From Streptomyces roseoviridis (GTDB lineage Bacteria; Actinomycetota; Actinomycetes; Streptomycetales; Streptomycetaceae), in the NCBI RefSeq assembly GCF_039535235.1, contig NZ_BAAAWU010000001.1, forward strand, positions 3,968,001-4,032,000: 64,000 bases of DNA. The letters are read 5' to 3'. The position numbers and the translations under genes were made by a program. The notes beneath the pieces were generated by a model that ran no database searches, was not told the origin of the DNA, and saw nothing but the letters and a program-made list of their open reading frames with translations. Shown here piece after piece: positions 6,986 through 15,913 of this stretch. Within the stretch, counting starts at the first letter, position 1; the number at the start of each line of letters is the position of its first letter.

Positions 6986-8779
6986 ATGACCGACCCGCCC
7001 GTGCCCCCGACCCTGCCGACCGAGCGGGCGGCGCGGCCCGGTGCGGTGCGGTATCCGGTGCTCGCGGTGGTCTTCGTCTGCGCCGCCTGCGGACTGGTCT
7101 ACGAGCTCGAACTGGTCGCCCTGGCTTCCTATTTGATCGGCGATTCGGTCACCCAGGCATCCGTCGTGCTGTCCGTCATGGTCTTCGCGATGGGGGTCGG
7201 CTCGCTGCTCGCCAAGCGGCTGCGCTGCCGTGCCGCGGTCGGGTTCGGCCTGGTCGAGGGCGGCCTGGCGCTGCTCGGCGGCTGCTCGGCGATGGTGCTG
7301 TACGCGGCCTTCGCCTGGCTGGGCGAGTCCCGTTACGTGCTGGTGGCGTTCTCCCTAGCCATCGGGGTGCTGATCGGGGCGGAGATTCCGCTGCTGATGT
7401 CGCTCATCCAGCGGGCGGAGTCGGCCCGCTCGGCCCAGCCGCCCACGGGCCCCGGGCCGGGCGGGCCCGGCCTGCCCGACCGGCGTCAGCGGCCGGAGGG
7501 GGATCGCGGAAAGGACGGGCGTCAGGGGCAGGACGGGCGTGACGGGCGGGAGGAGCGTGACGGGCGGGAGGAGCGTGACGGGCAGGACCGGCCGGAGCAG
7601 CAGGACGCCGCCGGGACGGTCGCCGACCTCTTCGCCGCCGACTACGTGGGCGCGCTCGTCGGCGGGCTCGCCTTCCCGTTCCTGCTGCTGCCCTGGCTCG
7701 GGCAGCTCACCGGCGCGCTCGTCACCGGTGCGGTCAACGCGGTGGCGGGCGGCGGCCTCGTGCTGTGGCTGTTCCGGCACGACCTGACGGCCCGCTCGCG
7801 GGCGCTGCTCATCACCGTCAACGTCACGGTGCTCGCCGTCCTCGCCACCGCGACCGTGCTCGTCGACGACTTCGAGCGGGCCGCGCGCCGGGCGGTGTAC
7901 GGCGACAGCATCCGGGTCGCCCTGCGCACGGAGCTCCAGGAAGTGGTGGTCACCGGAGAGCGGGGCGGGCCTCCCGACCTGTTCCTGGACGGCCGGCTGC
8001 GCGTCGGCGGTCAGGACGAGCACCGGTACCACGAGGCCCTGGTGCACCCCGCGATGAACGGCCGGCGCGCCCGCGTGCTGATCCTCGGCGGCGGCGACGG
8101 CCTCGCCGCCCGCGAGGTGCTGCGCTACCCGGACGTCCGCGCGGTCACCGTCGTCGAACTCGACCCCGGCGTCGTCTCCCTCGCCCGCACCGATCCCGGC
8201 CTGTCCGCGCTCAACGGGTACGCCTTCCGGGACCCGCGGGTGACCGTCGCCCACGGGGACGCCTTTCGCTGGCTGCGCCGCTCCCGGCCCGTGCAGGAAC
8301 GGTACGACGTGGTGATCTCCGACCTCCCCGACCCCGGCGTCACCGCCGGCGCCAAGCTCTATTCCGAGGAGTTCTACGGGCTGGCCGCGGGCGCCCTCGC
8401 CGACGGTGGGCGGCTCGTGGTCCACGCCGGGTCGGCGGCCGCCCGTCCCCACACCTACTGGACCGTCGACGCGACCCTGCGGGCGGCGGGCTTCGCCACC
8501 CGCCCCTACGGAGCCGGCGGCCGGGTGACGGGCCCGTCCGCCGGACCCGACCGGACCGGCCGCTCCCCGGACGGCCCGGCCGGGGCGAGGGGCGAGTGGG
8601 GCTTCCTGCTCGCCGCACCCGGAGCCAGGCCCCCCGCCCTGGCCCTGGCCCCGCAGGCCCCCCGGCTGCGTTTCCTGACCCCCGACGTCCTCACCTCGGC
8701 CCAGACCCACGTCGAACGCACCCGCACGGCAGCGGCCACCGGGCTGCCGCCGTCGACGCTGGTACACCCGCGGTACTGA
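6986..8779 (+). CDS. Membrane-anchored spermidine-synthase-like protein
   Basis: 597 residues in two parts. The N-terminal 280 residues hold about seven membrane spans, interrupted between residues 150 and 210 by a charged insert built of DGREER repeats. The C-terminal half is a Rossmann methyltransferase/aminopropyltransferase domain with LILGGGDGLAAREVL (nucleotide-binding loop), VTVVELDPGV and VVISDLPDPG. Enzymes of this family transfer an aminopropyl group from decarboxylated SAM to putrescine. Fused membrane versions in actinobacteria have not all been shown to make spermidine. The insert is encoded by an 18-bp tandem repeat at 7541-7576. The neighbouring DUF2617 gene supports a conserved pair. 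Confidence 0.8.
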   Translation: MTDPPVPPTLPTERAARPGAVRYPVLAVVFVCAACGLVYELELVALASYLIGDSVTQASVVLSVMVFAMGVGSLLAKRLRCRAAVGFGLVEGGLALLGGCSAMVLYAAFAWLGESRYVLVAFSLAIGVLIGAEIPLLMSLIQRAESARSAQPPTGPGPGGPGLPDRRQRPEGDRGKDGRQGQDGRDGREERDGREERDGQDRPEQQDAAGTVADLFAADYVGALVGGLAFPFLLLPWLGQLTGALVTGAVNAVAGGGLVLWLFRHDLTARSRALLITVNVTVLAVLATATVLVDDFERAARRAVYGDSIRVALRTELQEVVVTGERGGPPDLFLDGRLRVGGQDEHRYHEALVHPAMNGRRARVLILGGGDGLAAREVLRYPDVRAVTVVELDPGVVSLARTDPGLSALNGYAFRDPRVTVAHGDAFRWLRRSRPVQERYDVVISDLPDPGVTAGAKLYSEEFYGLAAGALADGGRLVVHAGSAAARPHTYWTVDATLRAAGFATRPYGAGGRVTGPSAGPDRTGRSPDGPAGARGEWGFLLAAPGARPPALALAPQAPRLRFLTPDVLTSAQTHVERTRTAAATGLPPSTLVHPRY

Positions 8780-8903
8780 ACCGCACCGTCGCGGCGGGGG
8801 CGGCACCGTCGCCGAGGGCGCCGCGGGGCGGCGGGGCGGCGGTGCCGCGGCGAGTGCGCGTGACAGGCGACGCGCGGGCCCCGGCTGAGTAGGCTCGGTT
8901 CCC

Positions 8904-9809
8904 ATGGAGCATGAGGTGTTCGTCCCGGTCCCGGCCGAGGTCCTGCGCGCCACGCTGACGGACCCCGCCCGGGTCGCGCGCTGTGTGCCCGGCTTCCAGC
9001 AGGACGCCGAAGGGGAGGACGGCCCGCTCGCGGGCCGTCTGAAGGTCCGGATCGGCGGCAACACCATCACCTACCGCGGGGCGCTGCGGATCGCCGAGCG
9101 CGACGGGCGCTTCGCGGTCGAGGGCGAGGGCACGGAGGTGCGGGGCAAGGGCACGGCCGCGCTGACCCTCACCGTCGCGCTCTCCCCCGTGTCCGAGGGC
9201 ACCACGATCGGCTTCACCGGAGAGGTGACGGCGACCGGCCGGCTCGCGGACACCGACACCGAGGCCCGCGCCACGGCGGGCGCCCGGCTGCTGGACCGTT
9301 TCGCCGAGGCGCTGGTCGCCGTCGCGGACGTGGAGGCCGAGATGGCCGCCGAGGCACGCGAGGCGGAGGCACAGGCGGAGGCACGCGAGGCCGAGGCGCA
9401 GGCGGCGAGCGACGACGACGGCGTCGACGACGGCGTGGAGGAGCCCGGCCGTCCCTCCGTCTTCGACACCCCCGTCCCGCTGCCCTCCCTCGACCCGCTG
9501 GCCGACGAGACCTTCGACGCGGACGCCGACGCCGCCGACGGTCCTCTCGACGCGCCCTTCGACGACGGCGACGAGGAGGACGACCTCGTCCCGGGCCGTC
9601 AGCCCGCCGAGGCCGCGCACGCCCGGCGGACCATGATCGGCAGGAGCGCGGAGGAGGTCGACCACGCCCCGCCGCGCGGCCGCTACGCCCCCGTCCCGGC
9701 CGCCGAGAGCTCCAGCGCCACGGCCACCCTGCGCTGGATCGCCCCGGCCGCCGCCCTCGCCATCGCCTCCGCGGTCGTGGTCGGCCGTGCGCTGCGGCGC
9801 CGCCGCTGA
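8904..9809 (+). CDS. SRPBCC/CoxG-like protein with C-terminal membrane anchor
   Basis: 301 residues. Residues 1-150 form an SRPBCC lipid- or ligand-binding domain of the CoxG type: MEHEVFVPVPAEVL, the CVPGF turn after helix 2, and the glycine-rich beta strands ending in GFTGEVTATG. A charged, low-complexity linker follows, with AREAEAQAE repeats and then Asp/Glu-rich stretches. The last 25 residues are a single membrane span followed by RRRR. CoxG proteins were first described with CO dehydrogenase, where they help recruit the enzyme to the membrane. There is no CO dehydrogenase here, so only ligand binding at the membrane is inferred. Confidence 0.75.
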   Translation: MEHEVFVPVPAEVLRATLTDPARVARCVPGFQQDAEGEDGPLAGRLKVRIGGNTITYRGALRIAERDGRFAVEGEGTEVRGKGTAALTLTVALSPVSEGTTIGFTGEVTATGRLADTDTEARATAGARLLDRFAEALVAVADVEAEMAAEAREAEAQAEAREAEAQAASDDDGVDDGVEEPGRPSVFDTPVPLPSLDPLADETFDADADAADGPLDAPFDDGDEEDDLVPGRQPAEAAHARRTMIGRSAEEVDHAPPRGRYAPVPAAESSSATATLRWIAPAAALAIASAVVVGRALRRRR

Positions 9810-9852
9810 CGATCCGCCACGACGGCGGCGGGGCATCGCCTATGGTCGGGTC

Positions 9853-10644
9853 GTGAGCAATCTGACGCGACTGACGGCCGGCGAGGCCGAGGTGACGATC
9901 GACCCGGAGCACGGCTGCCGCATCGACAGCCTCCGCATCGGCGGCACCGAACTGCTGCTCCAGGGAGCGCGGTACGGGTCCTTCGTGATGGCCCCCTGGG
10001 CCGGCCGGACCGAGAACGGGCGCTTCCGTGACGGCGCCACCGTCCACCAGCTGCCCGTCAGCGAGCACGCGGCCCCGCACGCCCTCCACGGCACCGTCCG
10101 GGACGTGGCGTGGAAGACCGCCGAGGTCACCGCGACGACGGCCGCGTTCACCACCGAGCTGACCGACCCGTGGCCGTACGAGGGCCTGGTCACCCAGGTC
10201 TTCGAGCTGACCGAGGACGCGCTCACCCTCCGGCTGGGCGTCGAGACGGCCCGGGACTCCTTCCCGGCGCAGGCCGGCTGGCACCCCTGGTTCCGCCGCA
10301 GTCTCGGCGGCCCGGACGTGGAGCTCGACTTCAGCCCCGCCTGGCAGGAGGAGCGCGGCGAGAACCACCTGCCCACCGGCCGCCGGATCGACCCGACGCC
10401 GCGCCCCTGGGACGACTGCTTCGGCATGCCGGGCGGCGTCGACTTCACCCTCACCTGGCCCGGCGAGCTCCAGCTGCGGCTCACCAGCCGGGCCGAGTGG
10501 GTCGTGGTCTACGACGAGCCGGCGGACGCGGTCTGCGTCGAGCCGCAGTCCGGCCCCCCGAACGGCCTCAACACCCTCCCGCGCCTGGTCACCCCCATCG
10601 ACCCGCTGGAGGTCGAGACGACCTGGGCCTGGCGGCGGCTGTGA
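9853..10644 (+). CDS. Aldose 1-epimerase family protein
   Basis: 263 residues from a GTG start chosen because the domain begins directly there (LTRLTAGEAEVTIDPEHGCR). The galactose-mutarotase beta-sandwich is recognised from MAPWAGRTENGRF, the catalytic-base-type histidine in HALHGTVRD, a second His in AGWHPWFRRSLGG and the C-terminal CVEPQSGPPNGLNT, which supplies the catalytic glutamate in this family. The enzyme interconverts anomers of aldoses or hexose phosphates. It lies 18 bp upstream of the pyrE frame and is probably cotranscribed with it. Confidence 0.85.
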   Translation: MSNLTRLTAGEAEVTIDPEHGCRIDSLRIGGTELLLQGARYGSFVMAPWAGRTENGRFRDGATVHQLPVSEHAAPHALHGTVRDVAWKTAEVTATTAAFTTELTDPWPYEGLVTQVFELTEDALTLRLGVETARDSFPAQAGWHPWFRRSLGGPDVELDFSPAWQEERGENHLPTGRRIDPTPRPWDDCFGMPGGVDFTLTWPGELQLRLTSRAEWVVVYDEPADAVCVEPQSGPPNGLNTLPRLVTPIDPLEVETTWAWRRL

Positions 10645-10668
10645 GCGGCCGGCTTTAAGCTCGTGCGC

Positions 10669-11208
10669 ATGACTGACGTACGCGCTGAGCTGCTCCAGCA
10701 GATCAAGGACAAGGCCGTGGTGCACGGCAAGGTGACCCTCTCGTCGGGTCGTGAGGCCGACTACTACATCGACCTGCGCCGGATCACGCTGGACGGCGAG
10801 GCCGCGCCGATGGTCGGCCAGGTGATGCTGGACCTCACCGCCGACCTGGACTTCGACTGCGTGGGCGGGCTCACCCTGGGCGCCGACCCGGTCGCCACGT
10901 CGATGCTGCACGCCTCCGCCGCGCGCGGTCAGCGCCTCGACGCCTTCGTCGTCCGCAAGGCGCAGAAGGCGCACGGCATGCAGCGCCGGATCGAGGGGAC
11001 GGACGTCAAGGGCCGTCGCTGCCTGGTGGTCGAGGACACCTCGACCACCGGCGGCTCGCCGCTGACCGCCGTCGAGGCCGTGCGGGAGGCCGGCGGCGAG
11101 GTCGTCGCGGTGGCCACGATCGTGGACCGGGGCGCCGCCGGGGCCATCGCCGAGGCGGGGCTGCCGTACCTCACCGGCTACGAGCTGTCGGATCTCGGGC
11201 TGGCGTAA
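10669..11208 (+). CDS. pyrE: Orotate phosphoribosyltransferase
   Basis: 179 residues. Joins orotate to PRPP to give OMP in pyrimidine synthesis. The PRPP-binding loop CLVVEDTSTTGGS is complete, with the two acidic residues expected. The N-terminal half contains SSGREADYYIDLR, and FVVRKAQKAHG supplies the catalytic lysine loop. Length is normal. The ATG at 10669 is preferred to the in-frame GTG two codons before it. The stop lies 65 bp before the left arm of the parS-type palindrome. Confidence 0.93.
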   Translation: MTDVRAELLQQIKDKAVVHGKVTLSSGREADYYIDLRRITLDGEAAPMVGQVMLDLTADLDFDCVGGLTLGADPVATSMLHASAARGQRLDAFVVRKAQKAHGMQRRIEGTDVKGRRCLVVEDTSTTGGSPLTAVEAVREAGGEVVAVATIVDRGAAGAIAEAGLPYLTGYELSDLGLA

Positions 11209-11273
11209 CCGCCGCGAAGTCGTGACGTAGCTGCCGGACCGGGCCCAAACGGGGCCTGACCTGCTGTTTTGCC

Positions 11274-11311
11274 GAGGGGTGGAGTGTTTCACGTGAAACA
11301 CTCCATCCCTC
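11274..11311. other. parS centromere-like site within an extended palindrome
   Basis: Bases 11281-11304 form a perfect 24-bp palindrome with half-site GGAGTGTTTCAC. Its core TGTTTCACGTGAAACA matches the ParB (Spo0J) parS consensus as known from Bacillus and Streptomyces (GTTTCACGTGAAAC). The symmetry runs on, with one G-T position, to 11274-11311, giving 19-base arms. ParB binds such sites near oriC, spreads along the DNA and works with ParA and SMC in chromosome segregation. The site lies between pyrE and fba and could also fold as a hairpin in a pyrE read-through transcript. Confidence 0.9.
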
Positions 11312-11430
11312 GTCGCGTAGTGCCTGTGGGAGTGCGCAGAAGAGTCTGGAAGGATGGGGGCGACGATGACGTCGCCCCCATGGTCAGGGACAAGCAACGC
11401 ACACCCCCGCACATCACAAGGAGCGGACGA

Positions 11431-12453
11431 ATGCCCATCGCAACCCCCGAGGTCTACAACGAGATGCTCGACCGGGCGAAGGCAGGCAAGTTCGCCTACC
11501 CGGCCATCAACGTCACCTCGTCCCAGACGCTCCACGCCGCGCTGCGCGGCTTCGCGGAGGCCGAGAGCGACGGCATCATCCAGATCTCGACCGGCGGTGC
11601 CGAGTTCCTGGGCGGCCAGCACAACAAGGACATGGTCACCGGCGCCGTCGCCCTGGCCGAGTTCGCGCACATCGTCGCCGCGAAGTACGACATCACGGTC
11701 GCGCTGCACACCGACCACTGCCCGAAGGACAAGCTGGACGGCTACGTCCGCCCGCTGCTCGAGATCTCCGCCGAGCGCGTGTCCCGTGGCGTGAACCCCC
11801 TCTTCCAGTCGCACATGTGGGACGGCTCCGCCGAGACCCTCGCGGACAACCTGTCCATCGCGCAGGAGCTGCTCGCCAAGGCCGCCGCCGCCAAGATCAT
11901 CCTCGAGGTCGAGATCACCCCGACCGGTGGCGAGGAGGACGGCGTCAGCCACGAGATCAACGACGAGCTGTACACCTCCGTCGACGACGCCATCCGCACC
12001 GCCGAGGCCCTGGGCCTGGGCGAGAAGGGCCGCTACCTGCTGGCCGCCTCCTTCGGCAACGTCCACGGCGTCTACAAGCCGGGCAACGTCGTGCTCCGCC
12101 CCGAGCTGCTCAAGGACCTCCAGGCGGGCGTCGCCGAGAAGTACGGCAAGGCGTCCCCGTTCGACTTCGTCTTCCACGGCGGCTCCGGCTCCAGCGCCGA
12201 GGAGATCGCCACCGCCATCGAGAACGGCGTGGTGAAGATGAACCTCGACACCGACACCCAGTACGCCTTCACGCGTCCGGTGGCGGACCACATGTTCAAG
12301 AACTACGACGGCGTCCTGAAGGTCGACGGCGAGGTCGGCAAGAAGTCCACCTACGACCCGCGCACCTGGGGCAAGCTCGCCGAGGCCGGCATGGCCCAGC
12401 GGGTCGCCGAGGCCTGCGCCGCGCTCCGCTCGGCCGGTCAGAAGCTGAAGTAA
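11431..12453 (+). CDS. fba: Class II fructose-bisphosphate aldolase
   Basis: 340 residues. Zinc-dependent cleavage of fructose 1,6-bisphosphate to DHAP and glyceraldehyde 3-phosphate. Metal and substrate motifs are intact: FAYPAINVTSSQT, TVALHTDHCPKD (zinc His and catalytic Asp), the ILEVEITPTGGEEDGV loop, SFGNVHGVYKPG (zinc His), FVFHGGSGSS (zinc His and phosphate site) and KMNLDTDTQYAF. AAGGAG lies 7 bp before the ATG at 11431. A 16-bp GNRA-capped hairpin follows. The 222 bp leader upstream contains the parS site. Confidence 0.95.
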   Translation: MPIATPEVYNEMLDRAKAGKFAYPAINVTSSQTLHAALRGFAEAESDGIIQISTGGAEFLGGQHNKDMVTGAVALAEFAHIVAAKYDITVALHTDHCPKDKLDGYVRPLLEISAERVSRGVNPLFQSHMWDGSAETLADNLSIAQELLAKAAAAKIILEVEITPTGGEEDGVSHEINDELYTSVDDAIRTAEALGLGEKGRYLLAASFGNVHGVYKPGNVVLRPELLKDLQAGVAEKYGKASPFDFVFHGGSGSSAEEIATAIENGVVKMNLDTDTQYAFTRPVADHMFKNYDGVLKVDGEVGKKSTYDPRTWGKLAEAGMAQRVAEACAALRSAGQKLK

Positions 12454-12477
12454 GCGCCGCCTCGCGCGGTTGTGCGA

Positions 12478-12513
12478 ACGGGCCCGGCACCACGAGAGTG
12501 GTGCCGGGCCCGT
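12478..12513 (+). terminator. Terminator after the aldolase gene
   Basis: Perfect 16-base arms 12478-12493 (begins ACGGGCCCGG) and 12498-12513 close on a GAGA tetraloop. It lies 25 bp after the fba stop and before the next co-directional gene. Confidence 0.85.
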
Positions 12514-12537
12514 CGTCGTATCCGGAAGTGAGGCAGG

Positions 12538-13695
12538 GTGTTCGACTTCGACCGAGAGACGGACCGGCGCGGCACCTGGTCGGTGCAGTGGGACGGCGTC
12601 GCGGACCGCTTCGGCGTCCCCGACCTGCTGCCCTTCACCATCTCCGACATGGACTTCGCCTCCCCGCCGGCCGTCCTCGACGCCCTGCGCGCGCGGGTCG
12701 ACCACGGGGTCTTCGGCTACACCGACTGGCGGCTCGGCGAGTTCCGCGAGGCCGTACGGGACTGGTACGCCACCCGCTACGGCACCGCCGTCGACCCCGA
12801 GGCCATGGTCTACGCGCCCTCCGTGCTCAACCAGCTCTCCCAGCTGCTCCGGATGTGGACCGAGCCCGGTGACGGCGTCGTCGTCCACACCCCCACCTAC
12901 GACGGCTTCCGCAAGGCGGTCACGGGCCTCGGCCGCGACCTGCGCGGCGTCCCCGTCGGCGACACGGAGGCCCTGGAACACGAGCTGGCCCGGCCCGACA
13001 GCCGGATGCTGCTGCTCTGCTCCCCGCACAACCCGACCGGCCGGGTGTGGCGGGAGGAGGAGCTGAAGGAGTTCGCCCGGCTCGCCGAGCGGCACGGGGC
13101 CGCCGTCGTCAGCGACGAGATCCACGCCGACCTGACCGCCGAGGGCCACCGCCACGTGCCGTGGACGGCGATCACCGAATCCGGGCGCGGCCGGCGCTGG
13201 GCCCTGGTCACCTCCGGCACCAAGGCCTTCAACTTTCCCGCGCTCTCCGGCTCGTACGGCTTCCTCGGCGACCCCGACGAGCGGGCCGCCTTCGTCCGCC
13301 GCATGGAGACCGGCGAGGGCCTGGCCTCCCCGGCCGTGCTGTCCCTCACCGCCCACATCGCCGCCTACCGTCACGGCGCGCCCTGGCTGGACGCGCTGCG
13401 GGCGTACGTCGCCGGCACCATGGACCTGGTCCGCGAGCGGCTCGCCGCCGGCCTCCCGGACGTCCGCTGGGCCCCGCCGCAGGCCGGCTATCTCGCCTGG
13501 ATCGACCTGCGTCCGCTGGGCATCGACGAGACCGCCCTCCAGGAGGAGCTCGTAAGGACCGAGAAGGTCGCGGTCATGCCGGGCGGCGTCTACGGCACCC
13601 CGGGCTTCGTCCGGCTCAACGTCGGCTGCTCCCGGGCCAAGGCCGAGCGGGGCGTGGCCGCACTGGTGAGGGCGGCGGGACGGCTGCGGACATGA
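12538..13695 (+). CDS. MalY/PatB-type aminotransferase or C-S lyase
   Basis: 385 residues, GTG start. The N-terminus GTWSVQWDGVADRFG followed by LLPFTISDMDFASPP is the signature of the MalY/PatB branch of fold-type I PLP enzymes. Other motifs are GYTDW, SPHNPTGRVW, VVSDEIHADL, the Schiff-base lysine in VTSGTKAFNFP and the carboxylate-binding arginine in FVRLNVGCSR. Members cleave the C-S bond of cystathionine or cysteine conjugates to pyruvate, ammonia and a thiol. The gene starts 25 bp after the fba terminator, so its promoter must lie in or across that hairpin or depend on read-through. Confidence 0.85.
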   Translation: MFDFDRETDRRGTWSVQWDGVADRFGVPDLLPFTISDMDFASPPAVLDALRARVDHGVFGYTDWRLGEFREAVRDWYATRYGTAVDPEAMVYAPSVLNQLSQLLRMWTEPGDGVVVHTPTYDGFRKAVTGLGRDLRGVPVGDTEALEHELARPDSRMLLLCSPHNPTGRVWREEELKEFARLAERHGAAVVSDEIHADLTAEGHRHVPWTAITESGRGRRWALVTSGTKAFNFPALSGSYGFLGDPDERAAFVRRMETGEGLASPAVLSLTAHIAAYRHGAPWLDALRAYVAGTMDLVRERLAAGLPDVRWAPPQAGYLAWIDLRPLGIDETALQEELVRTEKVAVMPGGVYGTPGFVRLNVGCSRAKAERGVAALVRAAGRLRT

Positions 13696-13843
13696 TGCGA
13701 CGACCTGGCTGAGTTATCGACTTTCCTGAAGTTGACGCGTTGACGGATACCGGGAGGCGCGGTGTCCGGGGCGTGATCTAGGCTGCGCATCACCGTGCCC
13801 CGTTTCTGGGGGCCGGAGGCCATTTTTGGGGGGTCTCTTCATC

Positions 13844-15832
13844 GTGCGTAAGCGCACTCTCTCGGCCGCGACCTCGCTCGCGGTCCTCTTCAGCTCCGCG
13901 GCACTGGTCGCGGGTACGGCGGGCTCGGCTGCTGCGGACAGCAGCGTCGCCCTGCCGGTGTCGTCCGTGGGCGACATGGTGGTGGACGGCGTCCACCAGA
14001 AGATCTTCATCAGCGACCCGTACCTCGGGAAGGTCGTCGCGACCGACTACGCGGGCCGGGTGCTGAGCACCGCCACCGGCCTGCCGGGCGTCACGGGCCT
14101 CGCGCTCTCCGCGGACTCGACGCAGCTCTACGCGGCCGTTCCGGGCGCGGATGCCGTCGTCACCCTGGAGACCGAGACGGTCACCGAGAAGGCTCGCTAC
14201 GCGACCGGTGAGGGAACCGACCCGCAGCACCTCGTGCTCGCGGGCGGCAAGATCTGGTTCGGTTACGGAAACGGCGACAAGGGCGACATCGGCTCGCTCG
14301 ACCTCACCGGCACCGAGCCGGTCGTGGCGCTGGCCCAGGACAGCGAGACGAACTACTCGGGTGCCCCGAGGCTCGTGGTCTCGCCGGCCAATCCGAACAC
14401 GATCGCCGCCGCGTCCTCGTACTACCACCGCTTCAGGCTGGCGGCGTACGACGTGACCACGGGCACGGCGACCCGCACCGTACGCAACGACAACGCGCTG
14501 ACCGGCATCACCACCGACCTGGCCTTCACGCCGGACGGCAGCCAGATCATCACGGCCAACCCCGGCAACGCGCACCACGTCTTCCAGAGCGCGGACCTCG
14601 CCGAGGTCAACACCCTCGCCAGTGACTACCACGGTGCCGCCGTGGCCGTCGCGCCCGACGGCACCGTCGCGGCGGGCTCCAACTCGACGTACGGCAAGGA
14701 TGTCTTCGTCTACCGGCCCCAGGACAAGACCTCGGTCCGGCAGTACGACTTCCCCGGCACCGGCAGCAGCAGCGGCGGGGACGGCCTGGCCCACGGCGGT
14801 CTCGCCTGGGAGCCGGGCGGCAGTCGCCTCTTCGCGGTGACCAGCAACTCCGACGCCTCGGTCCGCCTGCACGTTCTGGACGAGCCGACCAAGTCGCTGC
14901 CGACGGTGACCGTCAAGGCCCCGGCCACCGCGCCGGTGCTCAAGCCGCTCACCATCACCGGCACCGTCGCCTCCACCCTGGCGCTGCCGGCCGGCACGCC
15001 CGTCTCCGTGACGCGCTTCGACGCCGAGAACCCGCAGGGCAAGTCGCTCGGCACCAAGGCGCTCGGCGCGAACGGCGCGTTCTCCTTCGGCGACACTCCG
15101 ACCGTCGCGGGCGGCGTCACGTACAAGGTGGCGTACGCGGGCGACGCCGAGCGCGCGGCTGCCGCCGGGTCCGCCCTGGTCCGGGTCTCGCACCTGCGGC
15201 CGGCGCTGACGCTCGACCGCAACGGCACCACCGTCAACTACGGCACCACCCTCACGTACACCGCCACCCTCGGCCCGACGTACAAGAACCGCGTCGTCGA
15301 GATCTGGGCCGACCCGTGGGGCCCCGAGCCCAAGCGGCTGCTCAAGCGCGGCACGGTCAACTCGGTCGGCAAGCTGTCCGCGTCGATGTGGATGAACCGC
15401 GACACCACGGTCACCGCGGTCTTCGCCGGTGACGGCCGCTACGCCTGGACGCAGGCCAAGTCCGGTGCGTACACCCGCGCCGGCGTGACGACCTCGCTGT
15501 CGCGCCACTACAAGTGGACCAAGATCGGCACCACGTACTACCAGACGTACCGCACGTCGGACTACGCGCTGATCACCACCTGGCACAACGCGTACCCGAA
15601 CCGCAGCACCCGTCTGGACGCCCAGATGTGGTACTCCGGTGCCTGGCGTGACCTCGGGCCGGAGTTCTTCCTGCTCGACCGGTACGGCAGGTCGTACGTG
15701 CGCTTCGACGGCGACCCGGTCCTGGCGGGCCACAAGTTCCGCATCCGCTCCGCCTACATCGACGGCGCCGCGGGCGACAACGTGAACGCCACCTCCTACG
15801 GCCCGTGGAAGTACTTCAACTTCACGCGCTGA
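13844..15832 (+). CDS. Secreted beta-propeller protein with Ig-like repeats
   Basis: About 662 residues from a GTG start preceded by a GGGGGG stretch. A Sec signal (VRKRTLSAAT, a hydrophobic core, then AGSAAA) is followed by about 330 residues of YVTN/WD-like propeller blades, for example LALSADSTQLYAAVPGADAV, AFTPDGSQIITA and LAWEPGGSRLFAV. Two or three Ig-like beta domains follow (LKPLTITGTVAST, then VNYGTTLTYTATLGPTYKNR). The C-terminal 100 residues are rich in Tyr and Trp. No catalytic motif is visible; a wall-associated or adhesive scaffold is one possibility. A terminator-like hairpin follows. Confidence 0.65.
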   Translation: MRKRTLSAATSLAVLFSSAALVAGTAGSAAADSSVALPVSSVGDMVVDGVHQKIFISDPYLGKVVATDYAGRVLSTATGLPGVTGLALSADSTQLYAAVPGADAVVTLETETVTEKARYATGEGTDPQHLVLAGGKIWFGYGNGDKGDIGSLDLTGTEPVVALAQDSETNYSGAPRLVVSPANPNTIAAASSYYHRFRLAAYDVTTGTATRTVRNDNALTGITTDLAFTPDGSQIITANPGNAHHVFQSADLAEVNTLASDYHGAAVAVAPDGTVAAGSNSTYGKDVFVYRPQDKTSVRQYDFPGTGSSSGGDGLAHGGLAWEPGGSRLFAVTSNSDASVRLHVLDEPTKSLPTVTVKAPATAPVLKPLTITGTVASTLALPAGTPVSVTRFDAENPQGKSLGTKALGANGAFSFGDTPTVAGGVTYKVAYAGDAERAAAAGSALVRVSHLRPALTLDRNGTTVNYGTTLTYTATLGPTYKNRVVEIWADPWGPEPKRLLKRGTVNSVGKLSASMWMNRDTTVTAVFAGDGRYAWTQAKSGAYTRAGVTTSLSRHYKWTKIGTTYYQTYRTSDYALITTWHNAYPNRSTRLDAQMWYSGAWRDLGPEFFLLDRYGRSYVRFDGDPVLAGHKFRIRSAYIDGAAGDNVNATSYGPWKYFNFTR

Positions 15833-15854
15833 GCCGTGCAGCACCCTGACGGGT

Positions 15855-15890
15855 GAGGGCCCCGTCCGCCGTTCCGGTGGGCGGGGCCTC
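15855..15890 (+). terminator. Terminator after the secreted propeller gene
   Basis: Arms 15855-15870 and 15879-15890 (GAGGGCCCCG paired with GGGCGGGGCCTC) with one bulge. Located 22 bp beyond the stop at 15832. Confidence 0.6.
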
Positions 15891-15913
15891 GCCGTGCGCG
15901 GGACCATGCAGGC

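Noticed and set aside
8904..9809. CO dehydrogenase operon suggested by the CoxG-like domain
   Set aside because: No molybdenum hydroxylase subunits nearby; SRPBCC domains are used widely.
9214..13374. Open frame of 1386 codons on the minus strand across several plus-strand genes
   Set aside because: It covers pyrE, fba and others antisense; composition is Gly/Arg/Val/Asp with no domain pattern. A GC-rich shadow frame.
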